Assembly: GCA_027596075.1 (NCBI GenBank)
Contig: JADGJC010000614.1
Span: 1 to 11,695 of the forward strand
Length of the DNA stretch: 11,695 bases
Direction of reading: 5' to 3'
Source: Rhizophlyctis rosea
Lineage: Eukaryota > Chytridiomycota > Chytridiomycetes > Rhizophlyctidales > Rhizophlyctidaceae
Shown: in pieces, positions 1-9,384 of the stretch
How positions within the stretch are numbered: position 1 is the stretch's first letter
Layout of the letters: every line of letters starts with the position of its first letter
The notes under the pieces: model-generated
The model's input: only the letters and a program-made list of their open reading frames with translations
Told to the model about the DNA's origin: nothing
The model's database searches: none
Program-made: the position numbers and the translations under genes

Positions 1-2
1 TA

Positions 3-266
3 CCTCGGACACCACCTATCGGGGCTAGTACGCCTTTTGCAGGTAGGGGAGCACCGGAGGGATTGAATTTGGGTGGGGATGACATCACACCTATTCGTGG
101 GGAAGCATCTACGGAATCAGGGCGGTATGAACGGTTTCGGGACGCAGCTACGGGTCGGGGAGAACGTACGTTGGTGGAACTTTGTGGTCAAGTTGAACGT
201 TTACAACGTGAGCGTGAGGAACGATTTGTAGTCGAAATCAAGAAACGAGGAGTGTCCCTGGTGTGA
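3..266 (+). CDS. 3' end of an unrecognised protein gene, truncated by the window edge
   Basis: The frame is open from the first base of the window to a TGA at 264-266, giving at least 87 codons, so the start lies to the left. Codons show a strong excess of G in the first position, which is typical of real coding sequence and unlike the noncoding DNA that follows. The N-terminal half is rich in Gly, Pro, Thr and Ala. The last 35 or so residues are highly charged (TLVELCGQVERLQREREERF and onward), with Leu/Val spacing that fits a short coiled coil or amphipathic helix. I recognise no family. It could be the tail of a host protein or of a retroelement Gag-like ORF; the copia fragment about 650 bases downstream makes the second possible but does not show it. 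A consensus 5' splice site (GTAAGT, 298-303) lies just past the stop, so the gene model could also be longer and spliced. Confidence 0.45.
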   Translation, partial: PRTPPIGASTPFAGRGAPEGLNLGGDDITPIRGEASTESGRYERFRDAATGRGERTLVELCGQVERLQREREERFVVEIKKRGVSLV

Positions 267-905
267 GAAGCACTCCGTGGTGGTGGATTGGTGGTTGGTA
301 AGTCTCTGGCAAACTCAAAATGCTGCAACGATAAAGCGAGAATGAGCTAGATCATCGTCCTAGTCGCTTCGGCGTCCCGTTATGCAACTAGAATGGGTGG
401 CGAAGTCGTTAGGTTGATGAGACCCACACGTCGCTACCGTGAGTATGCAAGCTGTACAGGTAAAGAGATGCTGATCAATAGTTCTGCTTGAAGCAAAACA
501 CATTCAAATAAACAAGAAGTTAACTGTTCGGATGTATATTGAGATATAGGTTATAGTACACATACAAACGCACACGCACAAGCACATATGTCACTTAAGG
601 TGGCACAGGTGCGACAGAAAACACGTAAGCGATCAACATTATCACATGAGGGTCACGTGATCCTGACCAAGCAAAAAAATCAGTCACATGCTAATCTATC
701 TAACCAACCCTGGTCAAATATCGCCGCATGATTGTAATCAATTTCCAGCCTCCAATACGCAACATTGGACTTAGGAGAGAGACGTTTGGACTTTGTACTA
801 TAACCCGATTGCTAATGGGATTCCCCCTTGTCTCGTTATCCGAATGAATATACAGAAGTGTACCTCCAGCCTTTGGCATTTTAGCTAGTTCTCACTTAGT
901 TTTGA
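267..905. other. Noncoding interval between the left-edge ORF and the copia fragment
   Basis: No frame of note occurs on either strand. The interval contains a perfect 5' splice consensus GTAAGT at 298-303, a CA-rich patch at about 558-590, a run of seven A at 673-679 and the RTCACRTG cluster listed separately. I looked for an LTR or a tRNA-derived primer-binding site belonging to the downstream copia piece and saw none. I see nothing else in it. Confidence 0.5.
641..690 (+). promoter_or_regulatory. Cluster of three RTCACRTG (CACGTG/E-box-like) octamers
   Basis: Three octamers matching RTCACRTG lie on the same strand within 50 bases: ATCACATG at 641-648, GTCACGTG at 652-659 and GTCACATG at 683-690. 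The start-to-start spacings are 11 and 31 bases, close to one and three helical turns. The middle copy has the perfect palindromic core TCACGTGA (653-660). RTCACRTG is the known consensus of Cbf1-type bHLH factors in yeasts (centromere element I and methionine-gene promoters) and overlaps the general E-box. Binding here is inferred only from sequence. No convincing gene start follows within the next 250 bases. Confidence 0.3.
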
Positions 906-1649
906 ATCATTTCTGACTTAGTGTTCGGCCTTCGTTCACGCAACATAGGCCGTTCCAGACATAGTGCTTCACGGCGTAAATTGTGGTGGGGCAATTCATT
1001 TGCAACAGGTGATAATATCCTCAGAGTTGCTCCGGAACCTGTTATCGGTTCGAAATGTGCGGATTCTGGGGTTGACGTAACGTTCCTGAAGTCTGGATAT
1101 ATGTGGTTCGTTTGGGATGATAAGATGATCGCCCGGGGAAGGCGACAAGGGGACTTGTATTATGTGGCCGGTACTGCTTATGCGTCTCAGGGGGACTTGG
1201 CGGCGCCAGAAGCATTTGTTACTGAGAATCTCACCCAATTAATTGTTAGTGGGAGGTTGGGGCATCCAGGCAACCACGTCCTTTGCACCCTACACGACCA
1301 CGTTGAAGGGTGGGATGATGTCTCTCATCTGGTCAACGGCGTGTGTGAACCCTGTCTCCTCGGCAAAGCTCGACGACCCCCTTTCTACTCTGCCAACTTC
1401 GGTGAACGTGAACTTGCGGAACTCATTCACTCTGACCTCCAAGGTCCTTTCCGCATCCCCGGCCCCCGCAAGGAGAAATACATTGTCTCGTTCATCGACC
1501 ACAAGTCACAATGGGCCAAATCCTACCCAGTAGCCAGTAAGTCAGCTGCTACCATTCTCAAGTGCTTCCAAAAGTACCATCCCTGGTTCGAGTGCACCTC
1601 CTGGGACTTCTTGTTGCTCGTAATTATTCATGAGACAGGATTGTCGTAG
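906..1649 (+). pseudogene. Ty1/copia Pol fragment: GAG-pre-integrase plus start of integrase core
   Basis: The frame is open from just after a TGA (903-905) to a TAG (1647-1649). It has no ATG at its beginning; counting from the GTG at 921 it is 242 residues. Residues about 31-75 resemble the segment preceding copia integrases (VDVTFLKSGY, then a DDKMIARGRRQGDLYYV-type block). Residues about 107-155 are the GAG-pre-integrase/zinc-binding region, with RLGHPG (His115), CEPC (Cys142, Cys145) and LGKARRPPF. Residues about 170-224 begin the integrase core: HSDLQGPF with the first catalytic Asp at 172, then SFIDHKSQWAKSYPV and KYHPWFE. Recognisable homology ends near 1592, before the SDNGGEF-type motif that carries the second catalytic Asp, so this cannot be an active integrase. 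The usual WH before RLGH is replaced by VS, removing the first zinc-ligand His. The first 30 and last 18 residues do not look like copia and are probably flanking DNA read in frame. The conserved part has no internal stop or frameshift, so decay seems to be by truncation rather than by heavy point mutation. Confidence 0.85.
1011..1592 (+). mobile_element. Internal remnant of a Ty1/copia LTR retrotransposon
   Basis: This is the stretch whose translation can be assigned to copia Pol. Gag, protease, reverse transcriptase, RNase H and both LTRs are missing on either side, so it is an isolated internal fragment of roughly 0.6 kb out of an element normally about 5 kb long. No target-site duplication can be assigned because the ends are not true element termini. 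Confidence 0.8.
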
Positions 1650-2025
1650 ATTGGACTTCTTCACCGCATACACCGGCCGCAATCCGCTGTTTGGGTGTGC
1701 GCAGCCTCGTGCACCTTGCCAACTTCTGAAGCCTTACTGCCTCCAATTGAATGACGCCCACAAAGTCTTTAATTTCATGCCTGCCAGATTAAGTGAGAGA
1801 ATGGCATCCAAGCTCCAGGAAAGGTTCGGAAAACCTTTCTCCTTCTCCCTGCTTTCAGAAATTTGTTTTTGCTCATGCGGGTTGACATGCAGTGGGACTT
1901 GTATCAAAGAAACGTATCGAATTAGGAAACAGGTCAATGGGCGACGTCCGTTACTGCGAATTGATGGGCAGCTGGACGTGCGCCGCTTCATTGCGGTACT
2001 GGTACCCTTTTGCAAATGCCTGTAA
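1630..2025 (+). CDS. Doubtful 131-codon ORF of unknown identity
   Basis: The frame begins at a genuine ATG that overlaps the tail of the copia-containing frame by 20 bases and ends at a TAA at 2023-2025. The predicted product is Cys- and Arg-rich in its second half, with no signal peptide, membrane span or motif I recognise, and it does not continue the copia Pol sequence. A frame of this length is not rare by chance in 11.7 kb of such composition, and all three minus-strand frames are also open in parts of 1734-2185, which weakens the case. I keep it as a possible hypothetical gene at low confidence. Confidence 0.13.
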   Translation: MRQDCRRLDFFTAYTGRNPLFGCAQPRAPCQLLKPYCLQLNDAHKVFNFMPARLSERMASKLQERFGKPFSFSLLSEICFCSCGLTCSGTCIKETYRIRKQVNGRRPLLRIDGQLDVRRFIAVLVPFCKCL

Positions 2026-2180
2026 CACATGTTGGTAGTGGATGACACCTTGGCCTTGCGAGCAAGATGGAACGTTCTCTTGAATTCCCTGGAAATGTAC
2101 AGGGACTGGCCAAACATGAGCTCTTCACATTCACATAAAACCCCACATGTCCGTCACAAGATTGGAGACGGATCCGAGAG

Positions 2181-2196
2181 TGCACTGGTCAGTGCA
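2181..2196. repeat. 16-bp near-palindrome
   Basis: TGCACTG (2181-2187) and CAGTGCA (2190-2196) are perfect reverse complements separated by two bases. The spacer is too short for a stable RNA loop, so a dyad DNA site or chance is more likely. No gene is close by. Confidence 0.5.
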
Positions 2197-3052
2197 TCTG
2201 CTTCCATCCCGAATGGTTACACGTACCATCTACCTTATTGTCGATCGTCCGTTCACAAAGTTGGAAAAAGAAGGAACCGGACATGACAAAGCGTCTCACT
2301 AAAGGTATCTTGACACTGTGATGTATAATGTACTTGAATGATCCATGACTCTCTACACATTCTCCACATGATACGTTGAACAAATACCGCGAATGTGTGT
2401 GGAGTGTGCCGTGTTGCAGAGGACATCATAATCCTTAAAAAAAAAGAATCAAGGTTTGAGTATAGAATCAAATGCGGCCGCCCATATCGACTAGCTATTT
2501 TGGACCGTCACAAGGGTGTAAAATCACGATCTGGTATTCAGGGGCACGAGCAACCAACGAGCGCATCGGGGTGCCACAACTCGCGTTGGGTTGCATCCAC
2601 CGAATGTCAGATTGACATAGTTTGTGTCAGACGCGGGATTGCAACGATTGAGTGCGGGATTGGCGGCTACGGCGGGTACCAGCGGGGTAAACTCTGGTAT
2701 TTGAGGACTTGGTTCTCAGGAGGCGGAGAATTTAGGGCAGGAGTACCAGTGGAAGGGTAGTAGTGTTGTCGCGGGTAAAGCAGTTTGATCATGCGATTAA
2801 TCTTCATATGTTGCGATTTGCGAGGATATTTGTTGTCAGTAAATACATGTGTGCTTGACATTAAGCTATAGTGGTTTTGTCCTTGCTGCTTTACAAAACC
2901 AAGTCTGGGAAGTACAAATGGCGACGGATTTCTATAACTTTGTCTCTTACAGACTTGCAGTTGCTTACAGTATTGATTCGCTAATGATACGACTCTTGGA
3001 AGAGGGGGATGAGTAAGTCCCATTTGCAGCTGGATTTTGCCATTCTCTTTGT

Positions 3053-3087
3053 ATGGACGTGAAGCACATTCACTGTAAAACGTCCAT
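3053..3087. repeat. Inverted repeat, 8-bp arms, 19-base spacer
   Basis: ATGGACGT at 3053-3060 is the exact reverse complement of ACGTCCAT at 3080-3087. A second, alternative pairing lies inside it: GTGAA at 3059-3063 with TTCAC at 3069-3073. No gene in the interval explains it, and it may be chance or the footprint of an old element. Confidence 0.45.
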
Positions 3088-4255
3088 TCATAACATTGTT
3101 TGTTGGACTGATAGCTATCCAAAAATCCCGATGATACAATCGTTTTTCTTCCGCATCAAAAAGGACGACAGTGCGTAATGCCATCAAGTTTATAACACCA
3201 TTTCAAGGTAATGACGGGGAAGTTTGAACAACGGCTTTGCTGGAATGCTTCCCACTACCACAGCGCGGAGACAGGGCATGCTGCTGTCGCCGCCAATCAT
3301 CAACGCAAGGAAGTGCTTGGGAACGTGGACTGCCCGGTAACCAGGCCTGCCGGACGAGACTATATGACATCAAGCTGAGGATCCAGGTAAATCGCTTTTG
3401 CGGGGGAGGACAGACATCCAAAAAGTCAAATCGGGAGGTGAGAGTGGCGAGATACCGGATTGGATCCATGCTCATCACTGTGATCACGATGAGATGTGCT
3501 AAAACTTCATTGTAAAACATTACCAATGTTCACCATCATGGACTCCCTGTCTTCCTCTGTGTCACAGCGAAGATTGCGGATGGGATGGCAACCCGAGTTT
3601 TGAGATTTGCTTGTGCATGAGAGATATAGAGTTGCTGATTGAACCTAGATGGCTTGAATAAGGTTCATAGTCCATCAACAATTCCAAATCCCAAATATAC
3701 CAGGTTGTTCCCAATTCATTTTTTTTCCGGACCCCTGTGCTCCAGCGTCCTCCACGGTATCACTCCATTTTGTTCAGCAGGCATTCCTAAATGGGAAGAG
3801 GAAACCACCCTATCCTCATGAACACCACTGCAAAAAATATCGTCCGATAATGGACTCTCCACCAAGTCATATTCCAACATATGTATACCAAAGTCTCTAC
3901 TGTTCCTTTTCTTGTACCCTCTGACGTTCCCCAGCATGAGTACCACACAGCACAGACACAATGACACCTTTACAATTCTCGACGCCTTCTTAATCCAGAC
4001 GAATGACCCAAAATGTTCAAAGCGATGCATGGAATGGATAGAAGGGAAGGATGAGATGTTACATGAAGTACATGAAAGGTCGGAGGTAGGTGACCATTAG
4101 CCTCAGCTTCCTGCCGGAAACGTTCTTCTTTTGTTTTCGGCGGTTCCATAAAAGTTGTGACTTGGATGGAGACAAGCGTCATTGCACATACAGGGTAGAA
4201 AAAGTCATACGAGGATGTAATCCGTTACCACAAACTTGTTCACGTCCAGATGCAG

Positions 4256-4291
4256 GCAAATGCGTTGCAGTGCCGGCACTGTTTGCTTTGC
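4256..4291. repeat. Extended imperfect palindrome with a perfect 14-bp core
   Basis: The core CAGTGCCGGCACTG (4268-4281) is a perfect palindrome. It is flanked by GCAAATGC (4256-4263) on the left and GCTTTGC (4285-4291) on the right; these pair with one bulged base, so about 14 base pairs can form across 36 bases, interrupted by a small internal loop. The words CAGATGCA and GCAGGCA also occur on both sides as direct repeats. This is the strongest dyad symmetry I found in the gene-poor interval. Confidence 0.6.
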
Positions 4292-6903
4292 AGGCAGATG
4301 CAACACCCTTCTGAGATCGCTGGTGACTGGATTCGTACGGTTGAACGCGAAACAACACGGAACTCATTTCCGTTGTTCGTGCTCAAAACATATGATATAA
4401 GAATAGACTGGAGGATACCACATGCAAATCAAAGCGCGAGCTCGTCTCCGCAACGTACCCGACCCGTATGACTGCAAAGAGACGCATCCCACAGTGGATC
4501 AGGTGCTACAGAATGGTTTTCGTGGCGAATCTCCTTTTTTATTTGGCGGCGAAAGTGGCCGTGCTCGTCAATGTTGCAGAAAAAAAAGATAAGGACCACA
4601 TATGCACATTACAAACCTGCGGTGTTGTTACGTCCGAAACTGCTTAATCAGCACACAAGCCAAATTGGCTACACATCCAACCACTTTGTACATGACAAAC
4701 TTCACAATGTCAAAGTGCGTTGATGTGCCCCTTGGAACAAAGCGACGAAGTTCGATTTACACCACCTGTATGAGGGCCAATGTCCCAAATTGTCCCGTAT
4801 ATGTTACCTAAGATCGCAATAGCGCTTCCTAGTCTGTCATGCAGTCATAGCATCAGTATGCAAATCATTTTGCTGGTGTTTTGGGCTGCAATCCCCAAAG
4901 GTTTGCCCCACATGCTTTTTTTGTCGCTCAATGGAATTGGTCGTCAATTGGATTCCGCAAATCTTGCGCAACACCGAGAGACCATTCTGCATTGACAAGC
5001 TGTTTAGAGCAATGTTAAAGGATGAATTGAACTTTTATCACCACGGCAACAACACTATCCCTTGCTCGAGATTCAAAAATGGAGAAAATGCGTTGACCTC
5101 GAATAAGCGGCCATCTTGATTGAACAATCGTTTTTTGGCTATGGATGGCGGTCAAACTTCGCGCTGGAAATACCAAAATGTGTTGTGGTTGATGGTGTTG
5201 AACTCATGCTGTGCGGTATTCACAGGATTTGTCATGATTTGGAACATCGCACAGGCAAAACGTTGGTATCGCAACGTCTAAATCAACCTGGCGCAACATT
5301 TAACCGTTGTCGTAATCCATGTCTGCGAGCCTCTTCTTTTCGGACGACAGAGAGCATTTAGAAGTGGAGTTTTCACATCCAAAATCTTCTGTTGCCAATT
5401 CAGTCAATTGGTAACGGATGTGACTGCAGCTCCGAGCTCCAACTTTTTGCGCTGGAACATCTTCACCGCTAACAGACGCCTGCCACAAAAAAAGGTCTAT
5501 GGACGCTTCACCTCGGATTCATTGCATGATGTCGTCCCTGAAACACCCAAGAATCATCATGTGGAAGAGCTTCTGCTTCGCTCACTCGGTGCACAATACT
5601 GTACACTAACCACAGCACTCCAATTGCAGTGTCAAACCTAGATACAAACAAATGTCGCAGGAGAGGAAGTTGACAGGCTTTCATTGAAAATACCTATAAT
5701 ATGTGCCATCCCATTTGAGCACACACAATCGACAGATTCGACACACGCGATTAACATTTGCGCAATTCTGAAACGTTCTGCTTCATTTCGACCGGGGGGT
5801 TTTAGTGAAGCTGAAGATTCCGAGACAACCATGTGTAGATTGACTGAATAAATGACTCTTCTGGCACAGTCCAAGAAATCGGTTTCTTCCACTACCCTAC
5901 GCATCGACCCCTTTTTCAATTCTGCGGTATTGAAACATGTTGGTTTTCCCGCACCTGAATGGGAAAAGGTAATCTGGAATCGTAAGCATACTACCAAGCT
6001 ATGCACAAATTTGTTCCATACTGGTGTCGTCAGGCAAATAACACATTTATGTGGTTGCTTTTTTGAAGGCGAGCAAGCTCCAACACATTTCGGTCCTTCA
6101 TGCTAGGAAGTCGTGAGCGGCCAAGGTCTAAGGTCTTCAATTTTCAATTTCCATTTCCAGCCTGATTTGCAACCAGATCGTATCTCGCATCTGACACTTC
6201 TGACGGCATTTGAAAACGCTAGATTGAATGAGCACTCATTCACTAAAACATCCATTCTTTTCGGGAAGTCGCCACTCTTGTCAGGGTTGCAAGAAGGAGT
6301 CGACTAGCACAGAATGAACGAAGAGTACTTTGACAATGCATTGTTCAAAATGCTTCAGTCTCATGGTCCTTCATGTTGTGCCTCATGCATCAATCAACCT
6401 TCTCAGACACCGGAACACTGCAGATAGTGTCATTGCTTGACTAAAGCACACCAGAAGCCGGGTATATTTTCTAACCGATCGCCAGTTTTAGCGAATTGTT
6501 TCGCCACTAGTCAAGGACAAATGGAATACCTATCCCGATCCCTGCCGCGCAGCCCACATGATTAGAACACAAAGCATATGGATGGCGCTCTGAGTCGACT
6601 TCTCACAGTCCTGTATCAAACCTGTGACTTGGATTCAACCTTGAAGAAAGGTCCTGACAGCTTGTGCGTTCGCCAACCAGTCAGAGCAATGTCACAAGAA
6701 CGGAATCAATGGCTATCGCGGGGTAGAACAGCAATTATTTATCCGTACAAGATAGGCACACCAACGAGCTAACCGGTGACTTTCGAATGTCCAAGCAGAT
6801 CAGGAACTACCTTTTTTTGGCGCTCCGATTTGAGCGGTTTGGATTTGTTGCTTTTCTTTATTCGAAGGAAGATCTTCAACTTTCCTAAGGGAGTTTGCAG
6901 GTG

Positions 6904-6924
6904 CGCCGGTGTCCGGCGATTTTT
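6904..6924 (+). repeat. GC-rich hairpin followed by a T run
   Basis: CGCCGG (6904-6909) and CCGGCG (6913-6918) are perfect reverse complements with a three-base loop TGT, followed by T5 at 6920-6924. In a bacterium this would read as a weak intrinsic terminator. In this apparently eukaryotic context, and with no transcription unit ending here, it is recorded only as a structural repeat. Confidence 0.4.
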
Positions 6925-7891
6925 GGTCAAGAAGCAAAAAGCATCCACAATCTGTATTTTGTAGGACAACATTCTAGTTATTATTCACTTCAATCGAGCG
7001 TCTTGCTCATGTTGTGGCTATGGGAGCCGTGACCCCAACCTTACAAAAGGCGGGCCCATGAGCATCATGACAGCTTTGGGTTCATGGACCCAAGCAGCAG
7101 GACCACCTGTCAACGGACAGGGAGTAATGAGATATGCTGCAACACGGTGAGATCCCTGCAAAAGGACAGGTTTGAGGAAGTACCCTTGAATCACGATTTC
7201 TTTTTGCGGGATTTGCGGTTTTCCAGCTAGTGCAACATCCGATTAGAACATGCATCATGGCATATACTAATGCAAAAAGTCTTACGGAGTAATTGGCTTA
7301 GTGCACGCTGGTGGTTTGTGCAATTGGCAGGCAGATGCTATACTGTTCTTTGGCTGCTGGTGAGTCGTTTGTCGATACGGGCAAACAAGTCGTGATTGCG
7401 TTGAAGTTGTGAATGGGTAAAGGAGATCATCTGAGTGTGCAAGGTGTACTCATCTTGACGATCCAACCGGCACGCCCGCCCTGTTTGCTATATAGGCAAA
7501 GACGCATCTGACCACATTGCACATCGCATCATTTGCAGTTTCAGTGAACTCTAGATCAACGCACTTCCATCTTTGTGGAGCTTGCCAAGTTTCCCATTCC
7601 AAAAGTGCGTTGCTATACATCATGCAATGTGCTTTGAAGGTGCCGTCATAGATATCCTCCACTTAATCTGGCTCACGCACCAATCCAACAGCCTGGCAAC
7701 ACCGCAAACGTTGTCACGACGCTGCGATGTACATCATGAAGCCGTAGAACAAGCCATGGCAGTATCAACAGTCTGATCCAACGGCGGAACACGTCAACGA
7801 TGAATGATCCGCTTGGTCTGTCAATCAAGGCCCGGACTATAACAACAACCGTCAGGGAGTTACAACAAGCACAATTTGAAATCTTTCAAAG

Positions 7892-7915
7892 CATTTGGTG
7901 ATCCATTTGGTGATT
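7892..7915 (+). repeat. Two-copy 12-bp tandem repeat
   Basis: CATTTGGTGATC (7892-7903) is followed directly by CATTTGGTGATT (7904-7915), which differs only at the last base. This is most simply a local slippage duplication. It keeps the reading frame of an 87-codon frame that starts near 7876, but that frame has no other support. Confidence 0.7.
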
Positions 7916-8972
7916 TGGGTAGCATCTTCTTTGCACGTTTCTCTTTTTTCAGAAGGAAAACGCATGTTTCCTTTTGTTCAAGACGGAACGCGTTTGGTGG
8001 ATTTGGCAACTTTACGGGAACGCCAGTATCGCTTTTGCAAATACAAAGGGGTCAGAGCGATGTGGAAGCAACCAACCTCAAGGGATCATGGTTGTCCAAA
8101 CCGGCATGGATCAAAGCATCAAGGTGCCGTGTTAGGTGACCTCGGATGAGTACCACTGACGTGAACAATCTCTTTAGCAGCCCCGCTCGGTGGTTTTTGA
8201 CCGTTGCCCATCTGGCAATCTGGAACCAAGGTATTTGGACCGTCCCCAGCAAGTATACCAATCTGCAGCCAGTTTCTTGAAAGGTAGGGAAAAAGCTTCC
8301 ACACCCGACACGTGGCAGACAACCTTTCTGAATCTGTCAACTTTCTGTGGGTGAATGAGGGCTTTCCCCTTGTTATTTCTAAGTAATCAACTCCCTTCCA
8401 TTGCCACTCCCATAAAAGGTGCTCCACCGACTTGTGTAAAGTCCTCTTTGCGCGGGACGGTTAGATGTTGGTCAAGGCGTGTATGCGACAAAGCTTGTGT
8501 AACTCAGCCGTCGTCATGTTCCAGTATCAAAACCGCTGATGTTGCTTTTTGCGCTCATTGCGGCCATGTAAAAGTGAAATCCTGGAATATCCGTCATCTT
8601 TTCGTTGCACAAACGATCATTCAAAGGCGGAGATTTTGATACCAATGCCGATAGTTCAAACTACTTAAGCGGAAACATCCTTACCACTGACAACCAGAGC
8701 CCGCCATAGAAAAAATCATGCACTTCCCGATTGGGGGTTATTGCACTGATGTCGTCTGGAAGCATCAATCATAATTCCATTTGAAAGACCTTTCATTACT
8801 CAAGTCCCAGGACAATACCATTTATCAATGATGGCATTCTTATTGTCGACTTCACTGGAAGTAGCATATAAAACAAATGTCGCAAAACAAGAGGAAGACA
8901 GGTCAAAAAAGTAGCTATTCTGAAGAGCTCCCACTGTGAGGTTTTGAAAATTGTGAATTTCGATCAACTCAC

Positions 8973-9036
8973 CTGGGCCTTGAATCTCACCTACGTAGAC
9001 CAATTCTACGCTCATCACGATCATTTCTGCTTCACT
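8973..9036 (-). other. Exon-like 64-base interval with good splice sites at both edges
   Basis: On the minus strand a pyrimidine tract ending CTTTCTTTCCAG (9048-9037) is an excellent 3' splice site, and CAG/GTGAGT at 8975-8967 is a consensus 5' splice site, bounding 64 bases between them. The same strand is open as a 117-codon frame from 9153 to 8800 whose product has a balanced composition and reads straight through both sites. I cannot find a convincing branch point or upstream partner exon. This may be an exon of an unrecognised minus-strand gene or a chance arrangement. Confidence 0.2.
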
Positions 9037-9139
9037 CTGGAAAGAAAGAAGGATATCACAAAAAATCATCCTGTGGATGGCACGCAAATGAAAAACGACA
9101 ACACCACTGTGCCTCAATCGCTGCACATGACACAGTGAC

Positions 9140-9384
9140 TGTGCCACCAACACGAACGACGCGCCCCGTGCCCCTCCTTTTCATTTTCAACTTGCGCAAA
9201 GCAGCCCCTCCTCGCCAAACTTCTTCATCGTAGCCCCTCCCTTCCGATTTCCTCAATTATTTGAGCAAATCCTACCTACTTACCCCCGTTCAGCGCCTTC
9301 CACGTCCCTAACCTGTCCCATCCTCATCTCCACCCCCTCCCGCCTTCACGAAAAACAACCTTCCCTACCCCACCTAAAGATTGA
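9140..9384 (+). promoter_or_regulatory. Pyrimidine-rich tract upstream of the candidate gene at 9385
   Basis: The plus strand is markedly rich in C and T with repeated CCCCTCC, CTCC and CCCTTCC words, in contrast to the mixed sequence to its left. Pyrimidine-rich tracts before the start codon are common in fungal promoters and leaders, so a plus-strand promoter or 5' leader is a reasonable inference. There is no clear TATA element next to it. Confidence 0.25.

Larger units (their letters stand above)
1650..9130. other. Long gene-poor interval with no recognisable gene
   Basis: Across about 7.5 kb on both strands I see only short frames, the longest 151 codons at 2667-3122 (-), and these usually lack ATG starts, coding-like codon bias or known motifs. 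No reverse transcriptase YxDD box, transposase signature, tRNA or rRNA is visible. Short homopolymers (A9 at 2437-2445, T8 at 3719-3726) and several short inverted repeats, listed separately, occur. There is no obvious TpA excess of the kind left by repeat-induced point mutation, since CA dinucleotides remain common. The interval may be old transposon-derived DNA too decayed to recognise. Confidence 0.5.

Noticed and set aside
1048..1060. GGTTCGA words (also near 1585) as tRNA B boxes
   Set aside because: Both lie inside the copia reading frame, with no A box, no acceptor-stem pairing and no cloverleaf.
1734..2185. Minus-strand frames downstream of the copia piece as its missing reverse transcriptase or another gene
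   Set aside because: No YxDD, RNase H or other Pol motif is present. All three minus frames are open in parts of this stretch, and the strand is opposite to the copia fragment.
2667..3122. 151-codon minus-strand frame as a gene
   Set aside because: It begins at a TTG, shows no codon bias or motif, and about this many codons can be open by chance in 11.7 kb of six-frame sequence.
6904..6924. Intrinsic transcription terminator
   Set aside because: The hairpin and T run fit a bacterial terminator, but the window is eukaryotic in character and no transcription unit ends there.
6769..6972. Overlapping plus and minus frames of about 65 codons covering the same stretch
   Set aside because: They mirror each other, have no recognisable motif and are short enough to be chance.
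8867..8873. TATAAAA as a plus-strand promoter
   Set aside because: No supported start codon or open frame follows at a sensible distance; it is left as a chance match.
5649..8895. Resemblance between about 5651-5680 and 8871-8896 (ACAAATGTCGCA ... GAGGAAG ... GACAGG) as copies of a dispersed repeat
   Set aside because: The similarity is broken by gaps and does not extend to either side, so it cannot be told from chance by eye.
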